From: an uncultured Clostridia bacterium
Lineage (GTDB): Bacteria > Bacillota > Clostridia > Oscillospirales > Acutalibacteraceae
Length of the DNA stretch: 64,000 bases
Direction: 5' to 3'
Assembly (NCBI GenBank): GCA_946493765.1
Contig: CAMMAZ010000001.1
Location: forward strand, 110,418 to 174,417
Shown here: positions 15,908 to 26,090 of the stretch, piece by piece
Layout of the letters: each line of letters begins with the position of its first letter
How positions within the stretch are numbered: position 1 is the first letter of the stretch
Program-made: the position numbers and the translations under genes
The notes under the pieces: model-generated
The model's input: the letters and a program-made list of their open reading frames with translations, nothing else
Database searches by the model: none
What the model was told of the DNA's origin: nothing

Positions 15908-18900
15908 TTAAAATAAACTCATCTGATTGGATTTTGGCAAAAAGGACAACGTTCCCATTTCGTCCAGCGCTTCAATGACCGTTTTTGAAACGTTCGCTGC
16001 CTGCTGGATATCTTCCTGCGACACAAAACCGCCGGTTTTCGCCGCTTCCTCCAATGCGATCGCCGCATTTTCGCCAACGCCGCCGACCGCCGCGAACGGT
16101 AGCCGGATCTTTCCGTCTTCCACGATATAGGTCTTGGCGGTTGATTGATAAAAATCGACCGGTAAAAATTCAATGCCACGGCATTTCATTTCGTTGACGA
16201 TTTGGAATGTGGTATAGGTTCCGTTTTCCTTTGCTGTGGCGCTTTTTCCCTTTGCTTCGATTTCCCGCAATTTCGCCTTGATCTGATCCGCCGGTTCCAT
16301 TGCAAGTGATGCGTCCATATCCTCACCGCGCACGGTGAAATAAGCCGCATAGTATTCAACCGGCTTGTAGACTTTATACCAGGCCATACGAAGTGCCGAA
16401 ATCATATAAGCCGCAGCATGCGCTTTCGGGAACATGTATTTGATTTTCATACAGCTGTCCACATACCATTGCGGCACATCATGCGCACGCATTTCATCGA
16501 TCATTTCATCGGTGAGCATTCCCTTTGCGGCATTTCCTTTTCGAACGATTTCGGTGATTTTAAAGGCAAGGCTCTCCTCCAACCCTTTATGGATCAGATA
16601 GACCATGATATTATCACGCGTTCCGATAACCTTATCGATGGTGCAGGTTCCGTTTTTGATCAGTTCCTGCGCGTTGCCGAGCCAAACGTCGGTTCCGTGC
16701 GACAGACCCGAAACCTGCAATAGATCCGAAAAGTTTTTCGGTCTGGTTTCCATCAGCATGTCCCGCACATAGGCGGTGCCGAGTTCCGGCAATGAGAAAG
16801 TTCCGGTCAGCGATCCGATCTGCTCCGGCGTCACGCCGAGCGCTTCGGTCGAAGTGAATAAGCTCATGACCTTTTCATCGCTCATCGGCACCGACATGAC
16901 CGGAATGCCGGTATTGATTTCCAGATAGCGATAAATGGTCGGCACATCGTGCCCGAGTATATCCAGCTTTAAAATGGTATCGTGGATGGAATGAAAATCA
17001 AAGTGTGTGGTGATGATATCCGAATGCACATCGTCCGCCGGATGCTGCACAGGGCAGAAATCATAGATCGTCATATCCCGTGGGACGACGATCATGCCCG
17101 CCGGGTGCTGGCCGGTTGTGCGTTTGATACCGGTGCAGCCGATCGTCAGCCGTTCGATTTCCGCCTTGGACAGATGCAAATTCCGTTCATCCGCATATTT
17201 CATCACATAGCCATAAGCCGTTTTATCGGCCACCGTTGCGATCGTTCCGGCTTTAAACACGTTTTCCCGGCCGAACAGCGTTTCGGTAAATTTATGCGCG
17301 TTTGATTGGTATTCGCCCGAAAAGTTCAGATCGATATCCGGAACCTTATCCCCTTTAAATCCCAAAAAGGTTTCAAAGGGAATGTCGTGTCCGTCGCGAT
17401 TCATCGGTTCACCGCATTCCGGACAATTTTTTTCCGGCAGATCGAATCCGGAACCGACCTCGCCTTTTGTGAAAAATTCAGAGTGCTTGCATTTGGGGCA
17501 AACATAATGCGGCGGCAGCGGATTGACCTCCGAGATACCGGCGGCGGTCGCAACAAAAGAGGAACCGACCGAACCACGGGAACCGACCAGATACCCGTGC
17601 GCATTGGAGTCCTCCACCAGCTTTTGCGCCGAAACATACATGATGGAAAATCCGTTGGAGATGATGGAGTTGAGTTCCTTATCCAATCGTTTCTGCACGA
17701 TTTCCGGCAATGGATCGCCATACATTTCACGGGCAGTTTTATAGCAATCCTCCCGCAGGCTTTCATCCGAACCCTCGATTCGCGGCGGATAGCTGCCCTT
17801 CGGGATCGGACGGACATCCTCGATCATATCCGCAATTTTATTCGGATTATCGATAACCAGTTCCTGTGCTAACTTCTCACCGAGATAGGAAAAATCCTTT
17901 AGCATTTCATCGGTCGTTTTAAAATAAAGCGGCGCCTGCTGATCCGCATCGGCAAAACCCTTTCCCGCCATGATAATGGCGCGGCACTTTGCGTCTTCTG
18001 GATGCAGAAAATGCACATCCCCGGTCGCTACGACCGGTTTTTTCAGTTTCTGACCGATTTTGATGATCGTTTTGACATGATCGCACAAAACGCTTTCTGA
18101 GGGGACGCTTCCGTCCCGCACCAGAAATTCGTTGTTTCCGTTGGGCTGCACTTCGAGATAGTCATAGTAAGATGCGATATTTAAAAGATCGCCCCATTGC
18201 TTATTCATCAAAATCGCACGGTATAACTCGCCCGATTCACAAGCGCTGCCGACCAGCAACCCTTCTCTGTGCTGATCCAATTCGGATTTTAAAATGCAGG
18301 GAAAACGGTAAAAGTGTTCCAAATGCGATTTAGAGATCAGCTTATATAAGTTTTTGAGTCCGACGCTGTTTTTCACCAGCAGAATCATGTGATAGCGTTT
18401 CATTTTCCGGAAATCGCCGCCCGCAAGCCCGGAATTGATACCGCTGACACTTTCACAACCGTTTTGCGAACGCAGCATCTCCATGAACCGGATAAAAATA
18501 TCTCCCAGCACCGCCGCGTCGTCGCAGGCGCGGTGATGGTTAAATTCCGGCAGGCACAGCGCTTTTGCAACCGTGTCCAATTTATGGTTCTTGCAGTCTG
18601 GCAGCAATGCTCTTGCCATCGGCACCGTGTCGATATAGGTCGGTTGATATTCGATCCCATGCCGGTCACAGGCTGCATGGATAAACGACATGTCAAAATC
18701 CGCATTGTGCGCGATCAGCGTTCTGTCGCCGCAAAATTCGATGAATGCCTGCACCGCCTGTTGTTCATCCGGCGCATCCTTGACCATTTCATCGGTGATA
18801 CCCGTCAGCTGTGTGATTTTTGCCGGAATCGGCATGCCGGGATTGACAAAGGTGTTGAATTTTTCGGTCACAACACCGTTTTCAACCTTCACCGCACCGA

Positions 18901-20227
18901 TTTCCGTCAGCCGGTCGGTCGATGCATATAATCCCGTTGTTTCCACGTCAAACACAACAAATTCGCCATCAAACGGCGTGTCGTCGTCTCCGGTGACCGC
19001 TTTGACAAGATCATTGACAAAATAAGCTTCCACACCATAGATAATTTTGAATTCGCCGCCGTTTTTCTGGATTTTCTCCACCGCGTTCATTGCGCCCGGA
19101 AATGCCTGCACAACGCCGTGATCGGTAACGGCAACAGCCTTGTGTCCCCACTTATACGCGGTATTGACCAGATCTTCCACGCTGGACATGCCGTCCATCA
19201 TCGACATGTTGGTATGCATGTGTAGTTCAACACGCTTTTGCTCCGCAGTGTCTTTCTTCTCATATTTATCCACCAAAGCGATCGACTGTGGGTTCAAAAC
19301 ATATTCCCGTTCAAAATCATCGTAATCGATCCGGCCTTTGACCAGGATCGTCTTGCCTTTTAACTCCCCGATCCGATCAAATTCCGCCTGTTCGATCGCC
19401 GTTTTGGTTTTCACAATGTAAGAGCCGGTATAGTCGGTAATATATGCATTGATCCGGTAGCGATTGCCGAACTTTGTTTTCCGGCTTTCAAATTTAAAAA
19501 CGTCTCCCCAGATCACCGCTTCACCAAGATCGGGTGAAACATCGGCGATTTGGATCGGTTTCCCTTTGATCGGCCGGCCCAAAATAACCTTTGCATCGTC
19601 CAGATACACACGCATCCCGTCCGGCGGCGGAGCTGTGCGTTCTTTTTTCGGTTTTTGAATCGCCGCCGATGCTGCCGGTTTCGCTGCTGCCGGCGCTGCA
19701 GCGGCCATTTTCTGTGCGGCGTCTGCCGCCGCTTTTTGCGTTTGCTCCGGTGTTGCAACCAAAACGCCGCAAAATGTAACGTCGGGCGTGACATTAAAAT
19801 GCACAGACAAATACTGCTGAATCTTCTGCGGTGCATTCATGGTCGTCAAAATATCCGCCCCGCCGTTTTTCAGTTCTATTTTCAGCTCGTTTTCCGCATA
19901 TGTATAACCGGCATGATCGAAAAAGCCGTTAAAGCCGATATTTTTCCGCTTGAGCAGTTCTAATGTGTCCGGTGCATATTCCACCTTGAATTCCACATTG
20001 GAATAAACGACGTCCACACAGACATATTGCAAAGCCAGTGCGTTTTTCACATCCGCTTCAAACGCAGTGATCCGTTCAAACGGAATGTATTTTCTGCTTT
20101 GCAGTTCACAGCTTAAAAAACGCTGTGCCCGGCTGATTCTGCAAAAGGACACGACCGCATCCCCAAATTCCTGCATCAGCGCATCAGAAATTAAATCACA
20201 AAAAACATCTTTGACTGTTTTTGACAT
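15908..20227 (-). CDS. polC: DNA polymerase III alpha subunit, PolC type
   Basis: About 1439 residues, the usual PolC length. Order: N-terminal domain and OB fold (to about 320; an Ala-rich linker near 175-205), PHP domain ('LHMHTNMSMMDGMSS', about 340), an inserted DnaQ-type 3'-5' exonuclease ('FVVFDVETTGL' about 425, 'LIAHNADFDMSF', 'HRACDDA'), then polymerase palm, fingers with a CPKC...CPEC zinc site (about 900-935), and 'DKVPDIDLNFSG' catalytic Asp motif. It is the leading-strand replicase of low-GC Gram-positives. The ATG at 20227 has GGAAAGGA at good spacing and is preferred to the one 9 codons upstream. Confidence 0.96.
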   Translation of the reverse strand: MSKTVKDVFCDLISDALMQEFGDAVVSFCRISRAQRFLSCELQSRKYIPFERITAFEADVKNALALQYVCVDVVYSNVEFKVEYAPDTLELLKRKNIGFNGFFDHAGYTYAENELKIELKNGGADILTTMNAPQKIQQYLSVHFNVTPDVTFCGVLVATPEQTQKAAADAAQKMAAAAPAAAKPAASAAIQKPKKERTAPPPDGMRVYLDDAKVILGRPIKGKPIQIADVSPDLGEAVIWGDVFKFESRKTKFGNRYRINAYITDYTGSYIVKTKTAIEQAEFDRIGELKGKTILVKGRIDYDDFEREYVLNPQSIALVDKYEKKDTAEQKRVELHMHTNMSMMDGMSSVEDLVNTAYKWGHKAVAVTDHGVVQAFPGAMNAVEKIQKNGGEFKIIYGVEAYFVNDLVKAVTGDDDTPFDGEFVVFDVETTGLYASTDRLTEIGAVKVENGVVTEKFNTFVNPGMPIPAKITQLTGITDEMVKDAPDEQQAVQAFIEFCGDRTLIAHNADFDMSFIHAACDRHGIEYQPTYIDTVPMARALLPDCKNHKLDTVAKALCLPEFNHHRACDDAAVLGDIFIRFMEMLRSQNGCESVSGINSGLAGGDFRKMKRYHMILLVKNSVGLKNLYKLISKSHLEHFYRFPCILKSELDQHREGLLVGSACESGELYRAILMNKQWGDLLNIASYYDYLEVQPNGNNEFLVRDGSVPSESVLCDHVKTIIKIGQKLKKPVVATGDVHFLHPEDAKCRAIIMAGKGFADADQQAPLYFKTTDEMLKDFSYLGEKLAQELVIDNPNKIADMIEDVRPIPKGSYPPRIEGSDESLREDCYKTAREMYGDPLPEIVQKRLDKELNSIISNGFSIMYVSAQKLVEDSNAHGYLVGSRGSVGSSFVATAAGISEVNPLPPHYVCPKCKHSEFFTKGEVGSGFDLPEKNCPECGEPMNRDGHDIPFETFLGFKGDKVPDIDLNFSGEYQSNAHKFTETLFGRENVFKAGTIATVADKTAYGYVMKYADERNLHLSKAEIERLTIGCTGIKRTTGQHPAGMIVVPRDMTIYDFCPVQHPADDVHSDIITTHFDFHSIHDTILKLDILGHDVPTIYRYLEINTGIPVMSVPMSDEKVMSLFTSTEALGVTPEQIGSLTGTFSLPELGTAYVRDMLMETRPKNFSDLLQVSGLSHGTDVWLGNAQELIKNGTCTIDKVIGTRDNIMVYLIHKGLEESLAFKITEIVRKGNAAKGMLTDEMIDEMRAHDVPQWYVDSCMKIKYMFPKAHAAAYMISALRMAWYKVYKPVEYYAAYFTVRGEDMDASLAMEPADQIKAKLREIEAKGKSATAKENGTYTTFQIVNEMKCRGIEFLPVDFYQSTAKTYIVEDGKIRLPFAAVGGVGENAAIALEEAAKTGGFVSQEDIQQAANVSKTVIEALDEMGTLSFLPKSNQMSLF

Positions 20228-20272
20228 ACCGTTATTTTTCCTTTCCCGCATCAAAGGGACCTTTTTCCCGTT

Positions 20273-21310
20273 TTAAAACTTTTCGATTTCTTCCATCAAA
20301 GCAGCAAACAATTGGTCTTCCGGCACTTTGCGGATGATCTCACCTTTTTTAAATAAAATACCGCAGCCGTCTCCCCCTGCAATGCCGACATCCGCTTCTT
20401 TTGCTTCGCCCGGTCCGTTAACCGCACAGCCCATGACCGCCACGGTGATCGGCTTGTCAATGGAACGTACCGCTTCTTCCACCTGATTGGCAATGTGAAT
20501 CAAATCAATCTTCGTTCTGCCGCAGGTCGGACAGGATACCACGTTCACACCAAACTGCCGCCTGCCAACAGCGCGCAAAAGATCTTTTGCTGCCCACACC
20601 TCTTTTTCCGGTGTGTCGGTCAACGACACACGGATGGTGTCGCCGATCCCACACAGCAGCAAACCGCCGATCCCCGCAGCCGATTTGATCAGTCCCATAT
20701 GCTCGGTTCCCGCTTCGGTCACGCCGAGATGCAGCGGATAATCTGTCATTTTGGCCGCTTTGCGGTAAGCGTCGAACATCAGCTGCACATCGGAAGATTT
20801 AATGGAAATCACAATATTATCAAAATCAAATTTCTCCAGCAGCCGGGTGTGATAAAAAGCACTTTCGACCAACGCATCAGCAGTCACACCGCCGTGCTTT
20901 TGCAATATGCTTTTTTCGACCGACCCGGAATTGACGCCCACGCGAATCGGTATCCCACGATTGGCACAGGCGACCGCCACAGCCTTCACATTCTCATCTG
21001 ACCCAATATTGCCCGGATTGATACGGATCTTATCCACACCAGCCGCCGCGCATTCCAGCGCGATCTTATAATCAAAATGAATGTCAGCGACAATCGGAAC
21101 ACGAACGGCGTTTTTCAGCGCATCGATCAACCGCACCGCTTTGATGTCCGGCACAGCGACACGGATGATTTCACATCCCGCGGTCTCCAGCGCTTTGGCC
21201 TGTGCAACATTCCCTTCCGGATCATTGGCAGGCACATTCAGCATTGATTGGATCAAAACCGGATGACCGCCGCCGATCATCCGGTTCCCGATTTTCACAA
21301 TTTTGGACAT
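20273..21310 (-). CDS. ispG: 4-hydroxy-3-methylbut-2-en-1-yl diphosphate synthase (IspG/GcpE)
   Basis: 345 residues. TIM-barrel domain with 'PVLIQSMLNVP' near the N-terminus, and a C-terminal 4Fe-4S domain with 'VVSCPTCGRTKID' and 'VMGCAVNGPGEA', supplying the three Cys and the Glu ligand. It converts MEcPP to HMBPP in the non-mevalonate isoprenoid pathway. Lies between rseP and polC as in other Firmicutes, and works with dxr a little upstream and uppS in the same operon. Confidence 0.95.
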   Translation of the reverse strand: MSKIVKIGNRMIGGGHPVLIQSMLNVPANDPEGNVAQAKALETAGCEIIRVAVPDIKAVRLIDALKNAVRVPIVADIHFDYKIALECAAAGVDKIRINPGNIGSDENVKAVAVACANRGIPIRVGVNSGSVEKSILQKHGGVTADALVESAFYHTRLLEKFDFDNIVISIKSSDVQLMFDAYRKAAKMTDYPLHLGVTEAGTEHMGLIKSAAGIGGLLLCGIGDTIRVSLTDTPEKEVWAAKDLLRAVGRRQFGVNVVSCPTCGRTKIDLIHIANQVEEAVRSIDKPITVAVMGCAVNGPGEAKEADVGIAGGDGCGILFKKGEIIRKVPEDQLFAALMEEIEKF

Positions 21311-21322
21311 TTGATTTTCTCC

Positions 21323-22396
21323 TTAAAAAATCCAGACATAAAGATCTTTAAATACAATAACGACCATAAACAACAGCAAAATCGCCATACCGACCGCATG
21401 CACCACAGCCTCATGTTTAACAGGCTTGCCGCGAATGCCTTCCACAACCAAAAACCAGATTCGGCTGCCGTCCAGCGCCGGAATCGGCAATAAATTGAAA
21501 ATACCGAGGTTAACGGTGATCATGCATAAAATCTGGAACAGGTACAACAGGCCGTTCACGCCGTTTGTCATGGTGGTCGTCACAGCGTCTGACACAACTT
21601 GTGTCAGACCGACCGGACCGGAAACGTCATTGAGCCCGTATTTCCCGGAAATCAAATCGATCAGGGAGATCCAAGCAAGACGCCCCATCGAAACGGTTTT
21701 TAGAAAACTTTGTTTGATCACACTTCCAAAGGTATTACGCTCGGCAACAAGATTGAAATCCCGCGTTAAAAAGGTATGCCCTTCCGATTCCACAACCGGA
21801 AACTGCACCTTTTCCAGTGTGAGCTTCTCGCCGTCGCGCACAACCTCCACCGTGATGTCCTCAATATCCGCAGACGACAACATATAGACAATATCGTCTG
21901 AGGTGTAGATCCGGCGGCCGTCGATAGAGGTGATACGATCCCCTTCCCGCAGTCCGTTTGCCTGGTTGGAGGTCGCCTCACTGCTAAAGTCACGGATGGT
22001 CGTTGTGTAGTGCCCGCCCTGAATCAAAACGATTGTCAGCATCAGGATAAATCCCAAAATCAAATTGAACACAGCGCCTGCCGCGACAACAATGATTCGC
22101 TTCCACACTTTCGCTTTGTTAAAAGCGTGCGGATCGTCGCTGTCTTCATTCTCGCCTTCCATAGCGCAGTAACCGCCAAACGGCAAAACACGGACAGCAT
22201 ACTGCGTTTCTTTTCGTTTAAATTTCAAAAAAGCAGGTCCGAACCCAATCGCAAATTCATTGACACGAATTTTAAACAGCTTTGCAAACAAAAAATGACC
22301 GAATTCGTGAATGAAAATAATCAGTCCGAACACCAAAATCGCAACTAAAATCGGCCAGATCGTGTTTAAAATATTTAAAAAGCTGATGGATATCAC
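21323..22396 (-). CDS. rseP: RIP metalloprotease RseP/RasP (site-2 protease)
   Basis: 357 residues. The zinc motif HEFGH lies at about residues 31-35 in a membrane helix, a PDZ domain follows ('GLREGDRITSIDGRRIYTSDD'), and the second active-site motif 'NLLPIPALDGSR' lies near the C-terminus with flanking transmembrane helices. It performs intramembrane cleavage of regulatory proteins such as anti-sigma factors. Starts at GTG 22396, which overlaps the stop of the preceding HhH gene by 4 bases (GTGA), so it is likely translationally coupled. Confidence 0.93.
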   Translation of the reverse strand: MISISFLNILNTIWPILVAILVFGLIIFIHEFGHFLFAKLFKIRVNEFAIGFGPAFLKFKRKETQYAVRVLPFGGYCAMEGENEDSDDPHAFNKAKVWKRIIVVAAGAVFNLILGFILMLTIVLIQGGHYTTTIRDFSSEATSNQANGLREGDRITSIDGRRIYTSDDIVYMLSSADIEDITVEVVRDGEKLTLEKVQFPVVESEGHTFLTRDFNLVAERNTFGSVIKQSFLKTVSMGRLAWISLIDLISGKYGLNDVSGPVGLTQVVSDAVTTTMTNGVNGLLYLFQILCMITVNLGIFNLLPIPALDGSRIWFLVVEGIRGKPVKHEAVVHAVGMAILLLFMVVIVFKDLYVWIF

Positions 22397-22674
22397 CTCT
22401 CAAATGATTTTGACTCTAATGAATATTTCCTGTCTTTCCAATACCACCATTTTAATTTTTCTACCTCGTGCTGCTCATTCTCCGCAAAATACACCGCAAG
22501 CCGAAAAACATAAAGCTGGCATTTATCCTCTTGAAAGCCTTTGAACAAACAGTCCTGCCGGAACAATTCTTCCGGATCTTTGCCTTTTAAGTCGGCAACT
22601 GTTCCAATACCGATATTGTGCAAATCCTGTTCAATATTTTCACCAACGCCGGGGATCGTCCGCAAATCGCTCAT
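22393..22674 (-). CDS. Helix-hairpin-helix protein, Cdd1/pathogenicity-locus family
   Basis: 93 residues from ATG 22674 (the frame is open further into dxr, but this start has an AGGGTTGGAG site). 'MSDLRTIPGVGENIEQDLHNIGIGTVADLKGKDPEELF' is an HhH motif as in the Cdd1 family, followed by 'FKGFQEDKCQLYVFRLAVYFAE'. Members are small and of unknown function; the HhH suggests nucleic-acid contact. It is inserted between dxr and rseP, overlapping both ends (dxr stop 22695 upstream, rseP start by 4 bases), an uncommon addition to this conserved operon. Confidence 0.75.
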   Translation of the reverse strand: MSDLRTIPGVGENIEQDLHNIGIGTVADLKGKDPEELFRQDCLFKGFQEDKCQLYVFRLAVYFAENEQHEVEKLKWWYWKDRKYSLESKSFER

Positions 22675-22694
22675 GCGCACTCCAACCCTTTCTG

Positions 22695-23837
22695 TTACGA
22701 ATAACGGGACAACACCCGCTGCCTTGCAGCCCTGTCGCAGACCAGCACGTCTTCTATACAATGATAATCGATTTGCTTTTGATTTTCAAGCGCATCCTGC
22801 GCGATTTTTTCAATATCCAAAAATGAAATTTTATCCTGCAAAAATAATCGCACCGCTTCTTCATTCGCCGCGTTGACCGCAGCCGGTGTAAGTCCGCCTT
22901 TTGCAATTGCTTTCCTGCAAATGGAAAGGCAAGGAAACGTTTCGTCATCCGGTTCAAAAAAGGTCAGCTTACCGATTTGCGGTAATGACAGTTCCGGCAC
23001 ATCCGACGCATACCGTTCCGGATAAGTCAATGCATACTGGATCGGAATGCGCATGTCGGGAACGCCAAGCTGTGCGATCACCGAATGATCGTCATATTCC
23101 ACCATCGAATGGATAACACTTTCCCTGTGCACCACCACCTCCACATCGGATACCGGCACACCGAACAAATGCACCGCTTCGATCACTTCAAATCCTTTGT
23201 TCATCATGGTGGAACTGTCAATTGTGATTTTCGCACCCATATCCCAGTTCGGGTGTTGGAGCGCATCAGCCGCTTTTACCTTTTGCAGCTGTTGTCTGGA
23301 ACAACCGAAAAAGGGACCGCCGGATGCAGTCAAAATCAGCTTTTTCAACGCACGGTTCGGTGCCATACCCTGCAAGCACTGAAAAATGGCGGAATGTTCG
23401 GAATCCACCGGCAGGATCGGAATCTGTTTTTGCTTTGCCAACGCCATCACATAATCTCCGCCTGCAACCAGCGTTTCCTTATTGGCCAGTGCGATCGTCT
23501 TCCCTGCTTCGATCGCCGTTACCGTTGGGACAAGACCCATCATACCGACCAATGCATTGAGCACAGTATCTGCGTTTTTGTGTGCGGCAGCTTCCAAAAT
23601 GGCTTGTTCTCCGAAAAGCACTTTTGTTGCTGTGTCCCGCACGCGGATTTTCAGATCCGCACCGGCTTTTTCATCCGACAAAACGGCAATTTGCGGATGA
23701 AATTCCCGAATCTGCGCTTCTATTTTATCCACGCTTTTGTGCGCGCACAGCGCAGTGATTTTTATATTCAGCTTTCTAGCGACATCTAGCGTTTGCGTTC
23801 CGATCGACCCGGTCGATCCCAAAACCGAAAGATTCAC
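22695..23837 (-). CDS. dxr: 1-deoxy-D-xylulose 5-phosphate reductoisomerase
   Basis: 380 residues. NADPH-binding GSTGSIG motif at residues 7-13; the metal/substrate block 'LPVDSEHSAIFQCL' (about 145-158) and 'TASGGPFFG', 'MNKGFEVIEA' are all intact. It makes MEP, the first committed step of the isoprenoid pathway that ispG continues and uppS uses for the wall lipid carrier. Between cdsA and the HhH gene. Confidence 0.96.
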   Translation of the reverse strand: MNLSVLGSTGSIGTQTLDVARKLNIKITALCAHKSVDKIEAQIREFHPQIAVLSDEKAGADLKIRVRDTATKVLFGEQAILEAAAHKNADTVLNALVGMMGLVPTVTAIEAGKTIALANKETLVAGGDYVMALAKQKQIPILPVDSEHSAIFQCLQGMAPNRALKKLILTASGGPFFGCSRQQLQKVKAADALQHPNWDMGAKITIDSSTMMNKGFEVIEAVHLFGVPVSDVEVVVHRESVIHSMVEYDDHSVIAQLGVPDMRIPIQYALTYPERYASDVPELSLPQIGKLTFFEPDDETFPCLSICRKAIAKGGLTPAAVNAANEEAVRLFLQDKISFLDIEKIAQDALENQKQIDYHCIEDVLVCDRAARQRVLSRYS

Positions 23838-23852
23838 GATTTTTACCCTTTC

Positions 23853-24689
23853 TTATTGTATCACGATCAGCGGCACATACAAATAAAAAATATAAACAAA
23901 CGGCGCCACCAAAATCAGACTGTCCACACGGTCGAGCAAACCGCCGTGTCCCGGAATCAGATTGCCAAAGTCTTTGATACCAAAGCTTCTTTTGATAAAG
24001 GAAAAAGACAGATCGCCGATCATGCCGACCACAGAGCAAAGCGCCCCGAGCAAAACGGTCATTCCCAGACGGACATGTTCTCTTTCTCCGACGACTGCGG
24101 CGTTATAAACAATGCCGACCAGCAAAAACACCAGCATTGTGGTCAAAATACCGCCAATCGCGCCTTCAATTGTTTTCTTCGGGCTGATTTCGGGCGCCAA
24201 CTTATGTTTACCGAACCGGCTGCCGACAAAATAAGCGCCGGTATCTCCGATCCAGGCACCGCAAAAAGCAAGGATCAGGTAAAAAAGGCCGTAAACCGAA
24301 TCGATTGCATTCAGATAAGTCAATGCGGACAATGACAAGGTAATCAGCAGCGTTGCAAAAAAGGCATATCCGGTCTGTTTTGCGCTGACTGATTGATGAT
24401 GCCACAGCGACACGCAAAGCAACGCGAACATAAATAAAAATGTGATCAAAAGCCCGTGCGGAAAAACACCGATCAAATGAAAAAACGGCGGAAAAACACT
24501 GTAAAGCAGGCAGACAGAAAGCAAAGGCATGCTTTTGACACATTTGGTCTGAAAAAGCGCTTCGTAAACCGCAATCAGCAATGCCAACGCCAATATAATA
24601 TTCAGCGCCACGGTGTTGCGGAAAACCAGAAGCAAGACAACAAAGGCCGCCCCGATAACGCCGGAAATAATTCTGATTTTCATTGCCAA
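23853..24689 (-). CDS. cdsA: Phosphatidate cytidylyltransferase
   Basis: 278 residues with about eight hydrophobic helices. The family signature lies near the C-terminus: 'GDLSFSFIKRSFGIKDFGNLIPGHGGLLDRVDS' (S-x(2)-KR-x(2)-K-D-x(5)-PGHGG-x(2)-DR-x-D, here read in parts). It makes CDP-diacylglycerol for phospholipid synthesis in the membrane. 11 bases after uppS. Confidence 0.94.
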   Translation of the reverse strand: MAMKIRIISGVIGAAFVVLLLVFRNTVALNIILALALLIAVYEALFQTKCVKSMPLLSVCLLYSVFPPFFHLIGVFPHGLLITFLFMFALLCVSLWHHQSVSAKQTGYAFFATLLITLSLSALTYLNAIDSVYGLFYLILAFCGAWIGDTGAYFVGSRFGKHKLAPEISPKKTIEGAIGGILTTMLVFLLVGIVYNAAVVGEREHVRLGMTVLLGALCSVVGMIGDLSFSFIKRSFGIKDFGNLIPGHGGLLDRVDSLILVAPFVYIFYLYVPLIVIQ

Positions 24690-24699
24690 TCACTCCCTT

Positions 24700-25425
24700 T
24701 TACTGAATATCCCCATATCGCCGATCACGTTTTTGATAATCCGCAATCGCGCGGTCTAAATCGGACGGTTTAAAATCCGGCCATAACACATTGGAAAACC
24801 AAAACTCACTATAGGCCGACTGCCATAACAAAAAATTGGACAGCCGGTATTCTCCGCTCGGTCGAATAATTAAATCCGGATCCGGCTGATCAAAGGTGTA
24901 AATCCGGTCGGAAATCGTTTGCTCGTTAATCTTCAAAAGACTGCCGTCCTTATATTCCTGCGCAATTTTTCGCACCGCATGCACGATTTCATCCCGGCCG
25001 CCGTAATTCAGTGCAATATTCAGGCGCAAACCCGTCGCGTCTTTCGAGCCGTCTTCCGCTTCCTGAATCAAAGTTTGAATATCCTCCGGTAGCGCTTTTA
25101 AATCACCGATAAAACGAACCTTGATGTTTTCATCTTTGAAATTTTTTGCGTCCTTCAAATAATCCCGCAAAAGATTCATGATCGATTCCACTTCTTTTTG
25201 CGGACGCTTCCAGTTTTCTGTGGAGAACGCATAAACCGTTAAATATTGCAGACCGATTTGATTACAATACCGTGCGATCTGTTTGAAATTTTTTGAGCCT
25301 GCGCTATGTCCGGCCGAACGCGGCAGCGCGCGCTTTTTCGCCCACCGTCCGTTTCCGTCCATAATAATTCCAATATGTGCGGGCAGCCGGGTTGAATCCA
25401 TTTTTTTTCTTTTTGCAAACATCAA
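24700..25425 (-). CDS. uppS: Isoprenyl transferase / undecaprenyl diphosphate synthase
   Basis: 241 residues. 'HIGIIMDGNGRWAKKRALPRSAGHSAG' at residues 17-43 holds the catalytic Asp and family motif; 'YAFSTENWKRP' and 'DLIIRPSGEYRLSNFLLWQSAYSEF' are also conserved. Cis-prenyltransferase making the C55 lipid carrier for wall synthesis. Part of the pyrH-to-polC operon. Confidence 0.95.
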   Translation of the reverse strand: MMFAKRKKMDSTRLPAHIGIIMDGNGRWAKKRALPRSAGHSAGSKNFKQIARYCNQIGLQYLTVYAFSTENWKRPQKEVESIMNLLRDYLKDAKNFKDENIKVRFIGDLKALPEDIQTLIQEAEDGSKDATGLRLNIALNYGGRDEIVHAVRKIAQEYKDGSLLKINEQTISDRIYTFDQPDPDLIIRPSGEYRLSNFLLWQSAYSEFWFSNVLWPDFKPSDLDRAIADYQKRDRRYGDIQ

Positions 25426-25514
25426 AACGCTCCCTGTGAAAGGTGATAAAAAGCAACGGAGGACAAGCTATAGCTGTTTTTTGCAGTATAGCTTATCCGC
25501 CGCATTGTCCACTT

Positions 25515-26069
25515 TTAAATTTCCATGATTTCTTTTTCTTTTTTCGCGGCAAGATCATCAGCTTCCTTGCAGAACTTATCGGTGTGATCCTGCACGACCT
25601 TTTCCAGCTGTTTTAAATCGTCCTCTGTTAAATTTCCCTGCTTTTTATCCGCTTTTAATTTGTCCAGCGCATCCCGGCGGATGTTGCGGACGGCGATTTT
25701 GCATTCCTCTCCGTATTTCCGGATTTCCTTGCAAATCTCTTTTCTTCTTTCCTCCGTCAGCGGCGGGAAACTTAACCGAATGACCTTACCGTCATTGTTT
25801 GGATTGATACCAATATCCGAAGCCTGGATCGCTTTTTCGATCTCCTTCAATGTGCTCACATCCCACGGCTGGATCATCAGGGTGCGCGCATCCGGCACGG
25901 AAACCGCCGCCATCTGCCCGATCGGAGTGGGCACGCCATAGTAATCCACAGTGACTTTGTTCAGAACAGAAGGGTTCGCTCTGCCTGCACGGATCGAAGT
26001 ATATTCCTTATCAAGGGCCAAAACGGTTTTATTCATTTTTTCCTTGCATTTTTCACAGATTTCATTCAT
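25515..26069 (-). CDS. frr: Ribosome recycling factor
   Basis: 184 residues, normal. 'YTSIRAGRANPSVLNKVTVDYYG' near residues 25-47 and 'PPLTEERRKEICKEIRKYGEECKIAVRNIRRDA' further on are the family core. It splits the post-termination ribosome with EF-G. Immediately downstream of pyrH as in most Firmicutes. Confidence 0.96.
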   Translation of the reverse strand: MNEICEKCKEKMNKTVLALDKEYTSIRAGRANPSVLNKVTVDYYGVPTPIGQMAAVSVPDARTLMIQPWDVSTLKEIEKAIQASDIGINPNNDGKVIRLSFPPLTEERRKEICKEIRKYGEECKIAVRNIRRDALDKLKADKKQGNLTEDDLKQLEKVVQDHTDKFCKEADDLAAKKEKEIMEI

Positions 26070-26090
26070 AACGATCTCTCCTTTTTTAAT

